Positions 46,375 through 57,562 of a stretch of 64,000 nucleotides of DNA are shown piece by piece; position 1 is the stretch's first letter; each line of letters begins with the position of its first letter. The translations under genes and the position numbers were made by a program. The stretch spans positions 1,674,001 to 1,738,000 of the forward strand of contig OZ005698.1 of assembly GCA_963930775.1 (NCBI GenBank). The letters run 5' to 3'. The DNA comes from Cliona cf. orientalis (Eukaryota > Porifera > Demospongiae > Clionaida > Clionaidae). The notes under the pieces are model-generated. The model did no database searches, was not told the origin of the DNA, and worked only from the letters and a program-made list of their open reading frames with translations.

Positions 46375-49300
46375 GGGACCACTGCAACAACTTGCTACCA
46401 TCAGATATGGTACCCAGGGGAGTCACGGGTCACTGGATGACTCCAATTGGCCAACTACCCGTGACAATCACACTCGGCACAGTTACTTACAGAGACACCC
46501 TACACATCTACCCTGCAGTTAAAGGTGTTCTACTCTCGTGGAAAACATCCAAAGCACTAAGAGTTCTCCCTCCCAATTACCCATCACCTCTCAGCAGCCC
46601 AGGTACACCTTCAATATCAGTCACAACAATCTCAACAGAAAGCACCAGCCCCATGCTGGATCCCGCCAAAGAGTTCCCAACCGTATTCGACGGTAACATC
46701 AAACAAATGGACGGCGAAAAATTTCACATCACACTCACTGAAGGAGCTAAGCCGTTTTGCATCAAAACGCCACGCACGGTCCCGTTCGCATACAGAGACA
46801 AGCTGAAAGCTGAACTTGAGATCCTCGAAACCCAAGGCATCATCGCCCCTGTCACATATCCAACAGAATGGTGTGCCCCTATCGTGGTGACACCCAAAAA
46901 GGACTCTGACAACATCCGAATGTGCGTGGACCTATCGCACCTGAACAAATATGTGAAACGTGAGCGTTACCAGTCCCCAACACCTTCACAAGCAGTCGCC
47001 GACATCGCAACCGAAAACGCCACCATCTTCACGAAGTTAGACGCTATGAAGGGATACCACCAGTGTCCCCTCGATGAGGCTAGTCAAGACCTCACCACAT
47101 TCCTCACCCCATTCGGACGCTTCAAGTACCTCAGAGCCCCCTACGGCATTTCGTCGATATCGGAACACTATAACCGACGAATGGACGAGGCGTTCAAGGG
47201 GCTTCCAGGATACCGACGAATAGTGGACGACATCGTGATCTACGACAATGACCCCACCAAGCACACCGACCACGTGCGCTTATTCCTCCAAAGGTGCAAA
47301 GAACAAAAGATCACCCTTAACACCTCCAAGTGGGTATTCGGCCAATCCACAGTCTCATTTGCTGGATTCCTCCTCTCCAAAGATGGCTACCAGATCGACC
47401 CTGCCATTACAAAAGCTATCACTAATTTCCCCACCCCGTCCAGCCGTACTGCTTTGCGGTCCTTCATAGGACTAGTAAACCAGCTCTCATCCAGCACTAG
47501 CACCATCGCCCACCTACTATCACCGTTCAGACCCTTACTCAGTACTAAGAACGAGTTCACCTGGTCGGAAGAATTTCAATCTGCATTCGAGGAAATCAAG
47601 AACTCGATCACATCTACACCAGTCGTGTCCTACTTCGACCTCACCAAACCCACGCGATTGTGCACAGATGCCAGCGGACAGGGACTCGGCTTCGTACTCC
47701 AACAGAAGCATGACGAAACATGGCGCCTGGTACAAGCTGGGTCACGATTCCTCTCCGACACAGAGTCACGTTATGCCATCATCGAACTGGAGTTACTGGC
47801 GGTAACATGGGCGATATCCAAATGCAACATCTTCCTCGCCGGCCTACAACACTTCCATGTCATCACTGACCATCATCCGCTCGTACCCATCCTCAACAGC
47901 CACCGCCTTGACGAAATCGAGAATCCAAGATTGCAGCGGATGAAAGCTAAGCTTATGGGATACAACTTCACAACCGAGTGGCTCAAAGGATCCCTAAACC
48001 AAGCTCCAGATGCTCTATCCCGCAATCCTACCAGCAACCCAGAGCCACATGAGACCCTAGCAGAATCTGACCTCGATCACAACCAGGCACCCACGGCAGC
48101 AGACATTAGGGCAATCACAACGCCGCCAATCGACAACTTGCGATTACAAAACCTAAGGGACATCGCCAGTGACGACCCAGATTACCAAACACTGAAACAG
48201 TACATCACCAATGGATTTCCAAACCAACACAAACAACTACCTGAATCATGCAGACCTTATTGGAGCATACGCACTCACCTGTCTGTAGAGGATGATCTCA
48301 TTGTGTACGGCTGCAGACTCTTGATACCTGCCAAGATGCGTAGAGCCGTACTGGCACTGTTGCATGACTCACACCAAGGGTTGGTAAGAACAAAACAGAG
48401 GGCTCAACTTACCGTTTACTGGCCAAATATGTCACACGACATCGACAATGTGATCTCATCCTGTCAGATGTGCCAGGACCGTCTACCTTCACATCCTAAG
48501 GAACCGATCGCTACGAAACCCCAACCGAACCGCCCATTCCAAGAGATTGCAGCTGACTTCTGCACTTATGCAGGTAACGAGTACCTCATCGTAGTGGATT
48601 GCCTGTCAGACTGGCCTGAGATTGTACCAATGTATCACAACACAACAGCCTCCCGCCTCACCTCAGCACTTAGAGCAATTTTCTGCCGCACGGGGGTGCC
48701 AGACACAGTCTGGTCTGATCAAGGACCACAATTTACGTCTAAAATCTTCCAGGACTTCGCCACGCAGTGGGATTTCCAACACGCCACATCGTCACCTGGA
48801 TACCCACAAAGTAACGGGAAGGCAGAAGCCACCGTTAAGTCCATGAAGAAGCTCCTACAGGCTGCATGGACTGGGAGACACTTAGACGAGGACAAACTTA
48901 CCCGCGGACTCCTTCAGTATCGAAACACGCCTTCTAGAAAGGACGGAAAGTCCCCTGCTCAGAAGCTCTATGGAAAACCTATCCAAGACACTCTACCGGC
49001 TCACAGACGATCCTTTGCCGTCGAATGGCAACTACAGTCTGAGGACGCAGATAAAAAGCTAGAGGACACGAAGACAGCGGTGGAGCAGAGCTACAACCAA
49101 CACGCCAGACCACTCCCCGATATCAATGTTGGTACAAAGGTTGCAATCCAAGACCAGTGCACCAAACGATGGGACATCTATGGTACTGTTACCGACATTG
49201 GACCCCATCGCAGGTACTTTATCAAGACTCTAAGTGGGAGAGTGTTGGTTCGAAACCGCCGATTCCTACGGAAACGACTTCCTGTCTCCCTGGTTCCACA

Positions 49301-49469
49301 TACCAGCTCTGGCGATCTCACCCCTCCGGCTCCCCTACCAAGCCCAATACTAACACCTGCTCCGAGGCGATCATCTCGTGCACGAAAACCAACAAAACGT
49401 CTGATCGAAGAAATGACTACTTTTCAAGCAGTCAATAATACGGCTCCCAAAGGGGGGGAGGGGATGTAA
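46059..49469 (+). CDS. pol: Pol of the Ty3/gypsy element (protease, RT, RNase H, integrase)
   Basis: The open frame of 1,136 codons lies at -1 relative to gag. Expression probably uses -1 frameshifting in the overlap, so the ATG at 46059 need not be the true start. The protease motif DSGAD (about 46323) falls within the gag overlap. RT follows, with CVDLSHLNKYV and the catalytic IVDDIVIY (about 47219). RNase H starts at TDASGQGLGF (about 47664). Integrase has an HHCC zinc region (HDSHQG to CQMCQ, about 48364-48480), the DDE residues in DFCTYAG, WSDQGPQF and SNGKAEAT, and a GPY/F-like GPHRRYF module with a basic tail. All key residues are present, so the enzyme appears intact. Confidence 0.95.
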   Translation: MPCTRSSTTPASPDHQQPQCLYSSNQAPIPHPGKNPQDPRSNLIRIEAAKPSSTRSPWILSNNITDPAPTINVHVSALNGSATTTALPDSGADISVAGPDTVTMLGDHCNNLLPSDMVPRGVTGHWMTPIGQLPVTITLGTVTYRDTLHIYPAVKGVLLSWKTSKALRVLPPNYPSPLSSPGTPSISVTTISTESTSPMLDPAKEFPTVFDGNIKQMDGEKFHITLTEGAKPFCIKTPRTVPFAYRDKLKAELEILETQGIIAPVTYPTEWCAPIVVTPKKDSDNIRMCVDLSHLNKYVKRERYQSPTPSQAVADIATENATIFTKLDAMKGYHQCPLDEASQDLTTFLTPFGRFKYLRAPYGISSISEHYNRRMDEAFKGLPGYRRIVDDIVIYDNDPTKHTDHVRLFLQRCKEQKITLNTSKWVFGQSTVSFAGFLLSKDGYQIDPAITKAITNFPTPSSRTALRSFIGLVNQLSSSTSTIAHLLSPFRPLLSTKNEFTWSEEFQSAFEEIKNSITSTPVVSYFDLTKPTRLCTDASGQGLGFVLQQKHDETWRLVQAGSRFLSDTESRYAIIELELLAVTWAISKCNIFLAGLQHFHVITDHHPLVPILNSHRLDEIENPRLQRMKAKLMGYNFTTEWLKGSLNQAPDALSRNPTSNPEPHETLAESDLDHNQAPTAADIRAITTPPIDNLRLQNLRDIASDDPDYQTLKQYITNGFPNQHKQLPESCRPYWSIRTHLSVEDDLIVYGCRLLIPAKMRRAVLALLHDSHQGLVRTKQRAQLTVYWPNMSHDIDNVISSCQMCQDRLPSHPKEPIATKPQPNRPFQEIAADFCTYAGNEYLIVVDCLSDWPEIVPMYHNTTASRLTSALRAIFCRTGVPDTVWSDQGPQFTSKIFQDFATQWDFQHATSSPGYPQSNGKAEATVKSMKKLLQAAWTGRHLDEDKLTRGLLQYRNTPSRKDGKSPAQKLYGKPIQDTLPAHRRSFAVEWQLQSEDADKKLEDTKTAVEQSYNQHARPLPDINVGTKVAIQDQCTKRWDIYGTVTDIGPHRRYFIKTLSGRVLVRNRRFLRKRLPVSLVPHTSSGDLTPPAPLPSPILTPAPRRSSRARKPTKRLIEEMTTFQAVNNTAPKGGEGM
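49449..49464 (+). other. Polypurine tract
   Basis: The purine run AAAGGGGGGGAGGGGA directly abuts the 3' LTR, the place where plus-strand priming starts. It overlaps the end of pol. Confidence 0.9.
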
Positions 49470-49612
49470 GGAAATGAACTCTATATGAACTGGGACTCAT
49501 GAACTATTGACTATTAATTTACTCTCTATTTATCAGTTGTTGTGTTCACGTGATATTGAAGTGTATTCATGTGATTGTGTAATGATTCTCATAAAAGAAT
49601 TGATATCGTACA
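49465..49612 (+). repeat. 3' LTR
   Basis: 148 bp and, by reading, identical to the 5' LTR, including TG...CA ends. Confidence 0.95.
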
Positions 49613-49617
49613 ATGAT

Positions 49618-52600
49618 TTCATAACATTCACCCAATAATATATTTAAAATAAAAAATGTAACAATTGTATTATTCCCACAAGGGCAGTAATATCAGATTT
49701 ATTGCCTGAGCCATAATAATAATATTTATTATATTAATTTATGGAATTATGAAACGATTACCACATCCCTAGTAGCTTCATCGTACGAGATCATTATGGT
49801 AAAGGGTCACTATGTACGTAAGTGGTATACTTAGGTTATGCAATATTATGTAATCGTAAAGTGGCATAATTTGAAAAATAGATGATAAATTTTAAAATAA
49901 TATTTATAGAACCATTTTCCATAATATTAACCTGTGTCTGTGCCAAATTTCATGATTCAATACCCTTAGCTACTGGGCAATTAATAATTTATATTGCTTG
50001 TTTCAAAAAAGTAAATTGCTACTTATTATGATAATCGTACATAATTATAACAATAATTTGTGAAAGTTATATTACCGTTTAATGATGGAAAAAAGTAAAA
50101 TTTTATCCTATGGCAAGTAAAATGGGGCTTATCATGAAAGTTTGCACATGAATTCAATGCAAATTACAATATTGGAAAATGTAGTTAAGCGACATCATGC
50201 AATTTAAATTATGTCAATCGCTAGAGACGTAATTGCATGGTATAATAATTCTTATTAATGTTTGCACGAAAGATGGAATAAAAATGGCCCATTTAGATAG
50301 ATTCTCTTTTCAAGTACATAGTTATTATTAATATCGCTTTATGGTCTGCTATCAGTAGCTCAATCAGCTCACCATTTTTAATTTTGCATTGGAGACCTCC
50401 GGCAGATGTATACGCAGGCACCCTGTAACACACTGTCATTGAATAGAATCCAAAAGAGTGATGGTACTGACTGATGGATTCCCAGGTACCATGGGCTTAT
50501 TATAGCTAAATTCATAAGAAGTTACCTACACAAATAATTTGAAGTATATGCTGCAACAGGATCCAGAAATTTAATGTTGAGCAAATGACACTAAAGGGCA
50601 TTTCATTTTTCTCTGGATCATTAAATTTCATGTCTGTTTTGAGTTTCAAGAACATGGTCATAATAGGTTACTGTACTATAGTGTCCCAGGTAAATGCATC
50701 GATGCTCTAGCATAACTACCAATTTTCACAAAAATACCTGTGTGCTTAGTGCTGGGCACTTACCATGTGTACAAAATCAGTGGGTGGAATCAACGTACAA
50801 TCATGATCACGACAGCAGCTTGATCTCGATCCCCACTAGCTAAGTGCATTTTAGACTGGTCAACCTAGTAGTTCTTTTAGCTATAGAAGCTACTTACACT
50901 GAATTTGTGGCTCTATATAGTATAATGCTACAAGTCAGCTGTTAGTGGCAAATGGGGTCGACATTATTATGATCGAACTAAACCGCATTCATGTTTGGTG
51001 GAACATGCCATGCAGCCTATGTTCCACTGAATATACAGTTAGTTCATTTGTCTAGCCAAAATAAGCACTTGAATGCTTACCACTGGACAAAAATTAATGG
51101 TATCTTTAAATGCAGTTGAAATATGAGTAAAAGTGGCATGAAAACATGTTTCTGCGGCTTCTAGCAAATAAAGGCGTTTCCATGCATTTCTTTAGGCAAG
51201 AAATTTGTCATTATTTTTGTCCAGTGTGCCTGCATGAGACAGGGTATTTGCAAGGGACATTATGGGGCATGGCAGCGTTTGTATACTATATGTAATAGGT
51301 TAATATTATTATACTATCACATATTAAAAATAACCCTCAGGTCAAGGGGATCGCTATTCGAGTATTCTGCGTGAGTAATCATTTGTACTACATGTTGCAG
51401 TATGATATATACTAGCATACCTCTCACTCTTGTAGAAGGAAACATGCTTGTACAATGTTATGTCACGTAATAATTATGTACATGTACATAACATGTATCT
51501 GCATGTGCCTTCACACACGAATGGCATGTGCATAACATGAGTAATCAATGTACATAACATGTAGCCGTACATGTTATGTGTAGAAACTACTCATGACTCC
51601 AAACGGACGATTTCACTGTGAGGTCATAATATTATTATTGTTTATTGTACATAATTATAAAGTACAAAACTACAGATCCCATTTCTTCAGAAAGTGTGTT
51701 CATAGTGCCATACATTATTTTGGTCCTATTCTAAGAAAACAGTGTAGCTATGCATTCCCTGGTAAGTCTAAACTAGAGTGGGGAAATCTTCAATTTGTAT
51801 CTTCTTGCCATACTAGCAGATATCCTACATTATAATAATATATTATACACATGGCAATGATGTAGCTACTAAGGGAAACACAGTACTGCTGCAGCTGGCT
51901 TGCTCGGTAAATGCTCGCATTGTGGAGTGGGAAATGTGAAGATACAGAATTGTCCGGCATAGTGGAAATTACCCCAAATGTATACATGAAACAGAAATTT
52001 TAAAATCCCAGACACTTAGTGTTGTATAATATTATTAACTTCCTTAAATGTAATGCTGCAATGCTATTTAGTTGTTATTCCTGCAATACCCCATACAATA
52101 TTACCTGTTCACATAATATTTAATTTAGTATAAATATTAATATTTGTTTGGCCATGAGCAGAGGCTGAGGCGGTGGCAATGCATAGTGCCCACGTTTGTT
52201 GGTACTGAGCCTACCATCCTATAACATGTGCATGCATGGACATAATAATATAACAGGTACATAACATGTAGTATCAATCTGGCCTGTATGAAAGGTGGAT
52301 GGCGGATGGCCAATTATTCATTATGTCGGACTATAGCTACTCATGACTCTATAGTATTGATTTTAAAATCAGATTCTTAATAGTTGTAATAGCTACAACC
52401 ATGATCCTGAGGCTTTTTTATACCGGTAATGCCTCATCTATTCCCCACTACGGCAGTGATCCTTTCTATGTGTAGCTATACATATACCAGAGAATTAATA
52501 TAATGCACCCATGCACTGTATTCTTAGAATATTGGATCGGACGTGTGGCAATGCATGCATGTTTGGGCCCTCAAACTTGCTTTCTACATTTGTAAGTAAT

Positions 52601-53197
52601 GGGTGAGAGCTACAGCAACTAGAACACTCTAGCGCTTGAAACCCTCAAGTTGGCGCGTTGCATGGCATTAGCTACACAAGCAGGCAACAACAAGATAATA
52701 CTTTTCCCTTTACCTACTTTCAATGTTACATTGGGGATGAAACTAGCTATATAGGCATCCAATAATAGCTAATACCTCAATTGTCCCAAAATTTATCATA
52801 CACTGGCTAGCAAGTGGTGTGGTATTGTAGTCATGCATATATCTTCCAGCCTGAAATGGTTGTAGTGCCTAACATAAAAGTTAATGAGTAGTGACAATAA
52901 GGTCTGGGATTGTGCACGCGACAAAGAGAAGTCAATGACAAAATTGACATTATATTGCATGTAGCATGAGAGTTTAAAACGAGGTACTGTAACAGTAGCT
53001 CATGATGTAAATTGATACATCAAACAAATAACTACAAATCTTGTGTACATCTACAACACAAAAATGACTATCTTTAATACACATTATAATTATTATTGAG
53101 GCAGCACAGCTATAGTGGGATTCATAATAACAACATAGAGAATGATGAAAGTTGTGAGCTCTAGCCTAACAGCTGCAGGAATTGCTATATATGTTAT
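49618..53197. repeat. Upstream spacer of copy 2 and 3' flank of copy 3
   Basis: 49618-51990 matches the spacer upstream of copy 1 (38130-39990 and 41290-41700) nearly block by block. The candidate first exon, ATG followed by gtaagt on the minus strand, is conserved at 50764-50766. From about 52000 to 52800 the sequence is unique AT-rich DNA with nothing I can assign. From about 52800 it matches the flank at 34900-35400. Confidence 0.6.
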
Positions 53198-53339
53198 ACA
53201 TAAAGCATAGGTAGTAGTGGTTTACCTGAAATACACGAGACAGTTACTATAGTAAACCACGAGGGCGAAGCCCGAGTGGTTTGCATAGTAACTGTCGAGT
53301 GTATTTCAGTGGTAAGCCACTACTACCTATGCTTTATGT
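53198..53339. mobile_element. 142-bp long palindrome
   Basis: The two halves, starting ACATAAAGCATAGGTAGTAG and ending with its complement, are almost perfect inverted repeats around the centre 'gagggcgaagcccga'. It lies between the 3' flank and the body of copy 3 and is absent from the matching place in copies 1 and 2, which points to insertion. A short 'catgttctaact' repeat (about 53349-53411) follows it. Confidence 0.75.
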
Positions 53340-53603
53340 GGCTTGTATCATGTTCTAACTGCCAGCCATGTTCTAACTACCATGTTCTAACTTCCAATCA
53401 TGTTCTAACTACTACTACCAGTGGTCTGGGTTAGATAAACTACAAGCGGTGCCTTTGATCTGTATGGCTTCCATGATACAAAATAGTATAACAATCATTA
53501 CATGTTGGAGTATGTATAGCTATATGAAATCTTAAGCAATAAAAGCAGAGTAATTAAATGTTATGGAAGCTTAAACTGTAATCACACATATATGCAACTT
53601 AAT

Positions 53604-56129
53604 TTAAGTATTCTGAGCTGGTTGGCTTATTTCAACAACAGAGAATGTTATAGTTGGTAGTTCTTGATCACCAGCTACAGATCTCTCCAACTGATATCCA
53701 TCCAGTACTTCTGGAGCATTATTGGTGGATTCATTAATTGTTTTTAGCTTTTTGTCTTCCAACTTAGAAGATATCCATTTGAAGGACTTCTCAACCACAG
53801 AGAATTCATAAAGCCTGGTATAACGTAGCACATGAAACATATTGACCCCCAGCCAGTGGATGAAAATGATTGTGACAGATGTGTAGGCTACAGCAGCCTG
53901 GCTCCTTTCAACCTCTAAGCTATACAACGTGAGGGCAGAAAAAGCAATCAAGTTGAAGTATACAGCAGTTTCCATGACATCAATTATCCTACTCTTGTAG
54001 ACTCTCTTTGCAATGATTCCCTTTAAAAGTATTAATCCACCCACAAAGAAAATTACTGATACAAGATTTACTCGTGGCTCAAGAGAGAAATTTAGTAAAG
54101 CAATTACATGTAGAAAGATACGCACAAACAGTAGCAAGCCAGTCCAGTAGCGATACTTTCCATTATAGGGAGCATGATAAGGCTCGAGAAAGTGGTGCAG
54201 CTTCTGATATTTCACCCACTTCAATAATGTGTTGCTGCCTTGATATTGTGAAAGCCACTGCCAGGAGAAAACAAGAGCAGAGAAAAAAACATACAAGAAA
54301 AAAATAATAATGCGTAAAATAAACAAGAGATAACTGACAATATTAAATCCTGCAGAATTACTTGTTTCTTCAATAATTGTCTTTATACTTCCTAATACTG
54401 TAACATCAACATTACGTGAGCCAAGCACTGGTTTCTGATACAGTAAAAAGAATGGTGTAAGGACTACATTCAGAAGTTTCACGGAGGGAATAAAAATCAT
54501 CGTAGCCAGTACTGCCACTGGGTTACCTTTACCAATTATCTTAGCAAACTTTGAAGAATATTCACTGGCCACTATAATAATGATAACAAGACAAATCACG
54601 TAGGCTGGAAAAGCTAATTGTACAAGGCCACGGTAAACATTAGCTACCTCAGACCGTGCAGAGGTACTGAAGCATACATCAAAGCCAATATCAAGATTAG
54701 CCCATGATATGAACACTGTGATAAAATTTGGAGTCTTGAAAGGCAAAAAGTATGTGTCAGCATTTGCTGCTACAATGTGAGTATAGATAGCAATTCCATT
54801 GAGAGTACCAGTGGCAAGTGTTATGTTGAAAGCTAATATGAAGATGACTAAAGCAATACCAGCAATAAATTCAGCTACCAAAGTTCCTATCAGATCTTGA
54901 CGCCAATTTTTAGAGCATTGAATACAACGTGTACAAGTACTGCTCAAAGGGATATTAAGACCTGGCGGGCAGGTGGAGCTAATGTATACTTCAAATCCTG
55001 CGCTATTATTATTAAAGAAATTTTTAGTGAAGTTCTCAGCTGCAGTGTAATGATAGTATGGTACATATACTATTGCAAAGCTGGCTCTATTGTGAAAAAA
55101 CTTGCTTAAGCTTACAGTATTCACAACTGCATCAAGGAAGATCAATGAACTGCCTACAAAGACTCCATTAAAGAGCTTTCGTGGACCTGCTACAGTATTG
55201 TTAGCAAATTCACTGTGAATGATACTCGCTGTGCTTGTATACACATTATTTTTATCTCCATGGCTACGTATAGAAATTGCTACTCCAACATTACTCTCAA
55301 ATTTGCTATAAAGCACCTTCACATTACTGCTCTGTGATTTACTCACATAGATAATGCCACCAGCGAAGCAACAATAATCAGTACAATACCCTGTGGCACT
55401 GTTGTTGATGAAAGTAGTGTTGAAAATGATGATGTCATTACTAGATTCACCGTATATGACTGCACCGAGGCCAACCTTGTTTCCCTCAAACTGGCTATGA
55501 GAGATTCTAAAGCTGCTACTTTTCAATAAGATTCCAATCACCTCATCCATAGTCTTAATTGTATCTACAGCACAGCTACCTGGATGGTTTTCAGGTGTAG
55601 CACTAGACTGTAATTGCTCTACAGCTGATATGAATACTACATCATCTAGACTAGCAGTACTATCCTCTATGGTCAGCACTGTACCATTGACCAATGCCTG
55701 GCCATTGCCAAAGAATTGTGAATTTTGAAGTTGAAAAAGACCAATAGATACCATGTGAGTTTCAAAACACCCAACAAACTCCAACCCACTCACTGATACA
55801 GTGCTAATGTTCCTAAATTCAAACCTTGAATTTTCACCACAGACGATTGTAGCCCTCATAGGCCATGCAGACATGGAAAATGAGTGAATATTTTCAATAA
55901 GAAGCTCTGATTCCAAGCTGTAATTTCCCGGTGAAAAGATCAATCTTGTGTTATTTGTGAGATAGCTGGTGGAGCTATTGACAAACTGAGAGAGAGTTAG
56001 ATCATTACTGGCACAGTCTGACTTGCTACATTGATCAGCACAGCTTTGTGACTGTGAGGGTCTGATGATATACTGTACCTCATTTGCAGCAATAGTCGCA
56101 GTGCACAAGAGAATTAGGCACAAGAAACT
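53604..56129 (-). CDS. Beta-helix/multi-pass membrane protein, copy 3 (main exon, intact)
   Basis: An open exon of about 841 codons with the same layout as copy 1: acceptor-led start (56130), hydrophobic leader (LILLCTATIAAN), glycosylation-rich beta-helix ectodomain, CTRCIQCSKNW motif, nine or ten membrane segments and a tail ending QPAQNT. Differences from copy 1 are mostly substitutions spread through the ectodomain and the loops after NPVAVLATMI, while the YHAPYNGKYRYWTGLLLFVR block is invariant. In its spacer the ATG|gtaagt used in the model for copies 1 and 2 reads GTG. An alternative ATGCAG followed by gtaagc exists on the minus strand at about 57066-57071. So the start exon is unresolved. 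Confidence 0.8.
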   Translation of the reverse strand, partial: SFLCLILLCTATIAANEVQYIIRPSQSQSCADQCSKSDCASNDLTLSQFVNSSTSYLTNNTRLIFSPGNYSLESELLIENIHSFSMSAWPMRATIVCGENSRFEFRNISTVSVSGLEFVGCFETHMVSIGLFQLQNSQFFGNGQALVNGTVLTIEDSTASLDDVVFISAVEQLQSSATPENHPGSCAVDTIKTMDEVIGILLKSSSFRISHSQFEGNKVGLGAVIYGESSNDIIIFNTTFINNSATGYCTDYCCFAGGIIYVSKSQSSNVKVLYSKFESNVGVAISIRSHGDKNNVYTSTASIIHSEFANNTVAGPRKLFNGVFVGSSLIFLDAVVNTVSLSKFFHNRASFAIVYVPYYHYTAAENFTKNFFNNNSAGFEVYISSTCPPGLNIPLSSTCTRCIQCSKNWRQDLIGTLVAEFIAGIALVIFILAFNITLATGTLNGIAIYTHIVAANADTYFLPFKTPNFITVFISWANLDIGFDVCFSTSARSEVANVYRGLVQLAFPAYVICLVIIIIVASEYSSKFAKIIGKGNPVAVLATMIFIPSVKLLNVVLTPFFLLYQKPVLGSRNVDVTVLGSIKTIIEETSNSAGFNIVSYLLFILRIIIFFLYVFFSALVFSWQWLSQYQGSNTLLKWVKYQKLHHFLEPYHAPYNGKYRYWTGLLLFVRIFLHVIALLNFSLEPRVNLVSVIFFVGGLILLKGIIAKRVYKSRIIDVMETAVYFNLIAFSALTLYSLEVERSQAAVAYTSVTIIFIHWLGVNMFHVLRYTRLYEFSVVEKSFKWISSKLEDKKLKTINESTNNAPEVLDGYQLERSVAGDQELPTITFSVVEISQPAQNT

Positions 56130-57562
56130 CTGTTAAAATTAATATAATATGTGACATAGATATTGAAAAGTAACAAAATTTATAATATTTACCATAATAC
56201 TATTATAGCATTTACCCTACGGTAAATAAATTAGGGTCTAACATGTCATTGATTAAGTTTTGTCTATGCAAATTACACTAATCACCAGAGACATAATATA
56301 TTATAGAAAATTTTAGGTATATAATGCACAAAAGTTGAAAATAAAAAATTACTTGAGAAGCCCTTCAGATTTCACGTGCATAATACTATAATAATATGGA
56401 CTACTTTTGGTAGCTCAATCAGCTCACCATTGTTGCATTGGAGATATATTATTAATTAGCTGGCAGATATACGTAGACACCCTGTAACACACAGAATAGA
56501 ATCCAACAGAGCGATGACATTGACTGACGGATTCCCAAAACTTTTATAGACAACTTTGAGGAAACTGCACAAATATTGCAACAGGATCTGGAATTAATTG
56601 AAAGTTCTGGATTTTATGTCTGTTTTAAGTTTCAAGAACATCCATGCATGATAATAGGTCCCGGGTAAGCAAATCAGTACTCTAGCCTTTTCACTATAAA
56701 GCTAGGTACTGTGTGCATACTGTACTGAGTACTTACCACCTGCCAGACTGTGCATGTACAAATTTAAATTAGTGGGTGGAATCAACGTACAATCATGATC
56801 ACTACAGCAGCTTGATCTCAATCCGCACTAGCTAGTGCATTTTAAGACTGGTCAACCTAGTAGTTCTTTTAGCTATAGAAGCTACTTAGCTACACTGAAT
56901 TTGTGGGCTCTAATGCCACATTGTCAAGTCAGCTGTTAGTGGCAAATGGGGTCGATACTATTATGATCAAACTAACCATATGCATATTTGGTGGAACATG
57001 CCAATGTTCCACTAAACGTACAGTTAGCTCATTCATCTAGCCAAAATAAGCACTTGGGTGCTTACCTGCATGAGACAGGGTATTTGCAAGGGACACTATG
57101 GGGCATGGCAGTGCATGCTTGTATGTAATAGGTAACGTTATATATTATTAAACCGTCACATAAAACCCTCAGGTCAAGGGGATCATTATTCGAGTATTCT
57201 GCATGAGTACTACATGTTGCGGTATATACCGGTATACATCTTACTCTTGTAGAAGCAAACATGCTTGTACAATGTTATGTCATGTAATATGTACATGTAC
57301 ATAACATGTATCTGCATGTGCCTTCACGCACAAATGGCAAGTGCATAACATGAGTAATCAATGTACATAACATGTAGCCTATACATCTTATATGCACATG
57401 CATGGACTACTCATGACTCTAAATGGACAATTTCACAGTGAGGTCAGATTGTTTATTGTACATTAATTATAAAGTACAAAATCACGATGATCCCATTTCT
57501 TCAGAAAGTGTGTTCATACTAAGAAAACGCATTCCCTGGTAAGCCTAAACTAAACTGAGAGA
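56130..57562. repeat. Upstream spacer of copy 3
   Basis: A shortened version of the spacers upstream of copies 1 and 2, in the same order ('cattggagat', 'gtgggtggaatcaacgtaca', 'gaagctacttagctacactg', 'aaacatgcttgtacaatg'). It runs directly into the truncated end of copy 4 at about 57563. Confidence 0.65.

Larger units (their letters stand above)
45374..49612 (+). mobile_element. Complete Ty3/gypsy LTR retrotransposon
   Basis: A 4,239-bp element with 148-bp LTRs, a primer site, gag, pol and a polypurine tract. Pol order is protease, RT, RNase H, integrase, which defines Ty3/gypsy against Copia. It is flanked by ATGAT at 45369-45373 and 49613-49617. Copy 1 reads 'aacatgatttcataac' across the same place (about 38120), an uninterrupted empty site. 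The element is much richer in C and G than its surroundings. It has no env-like ORF. Both ORFs are open. Confidence 0.96.
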
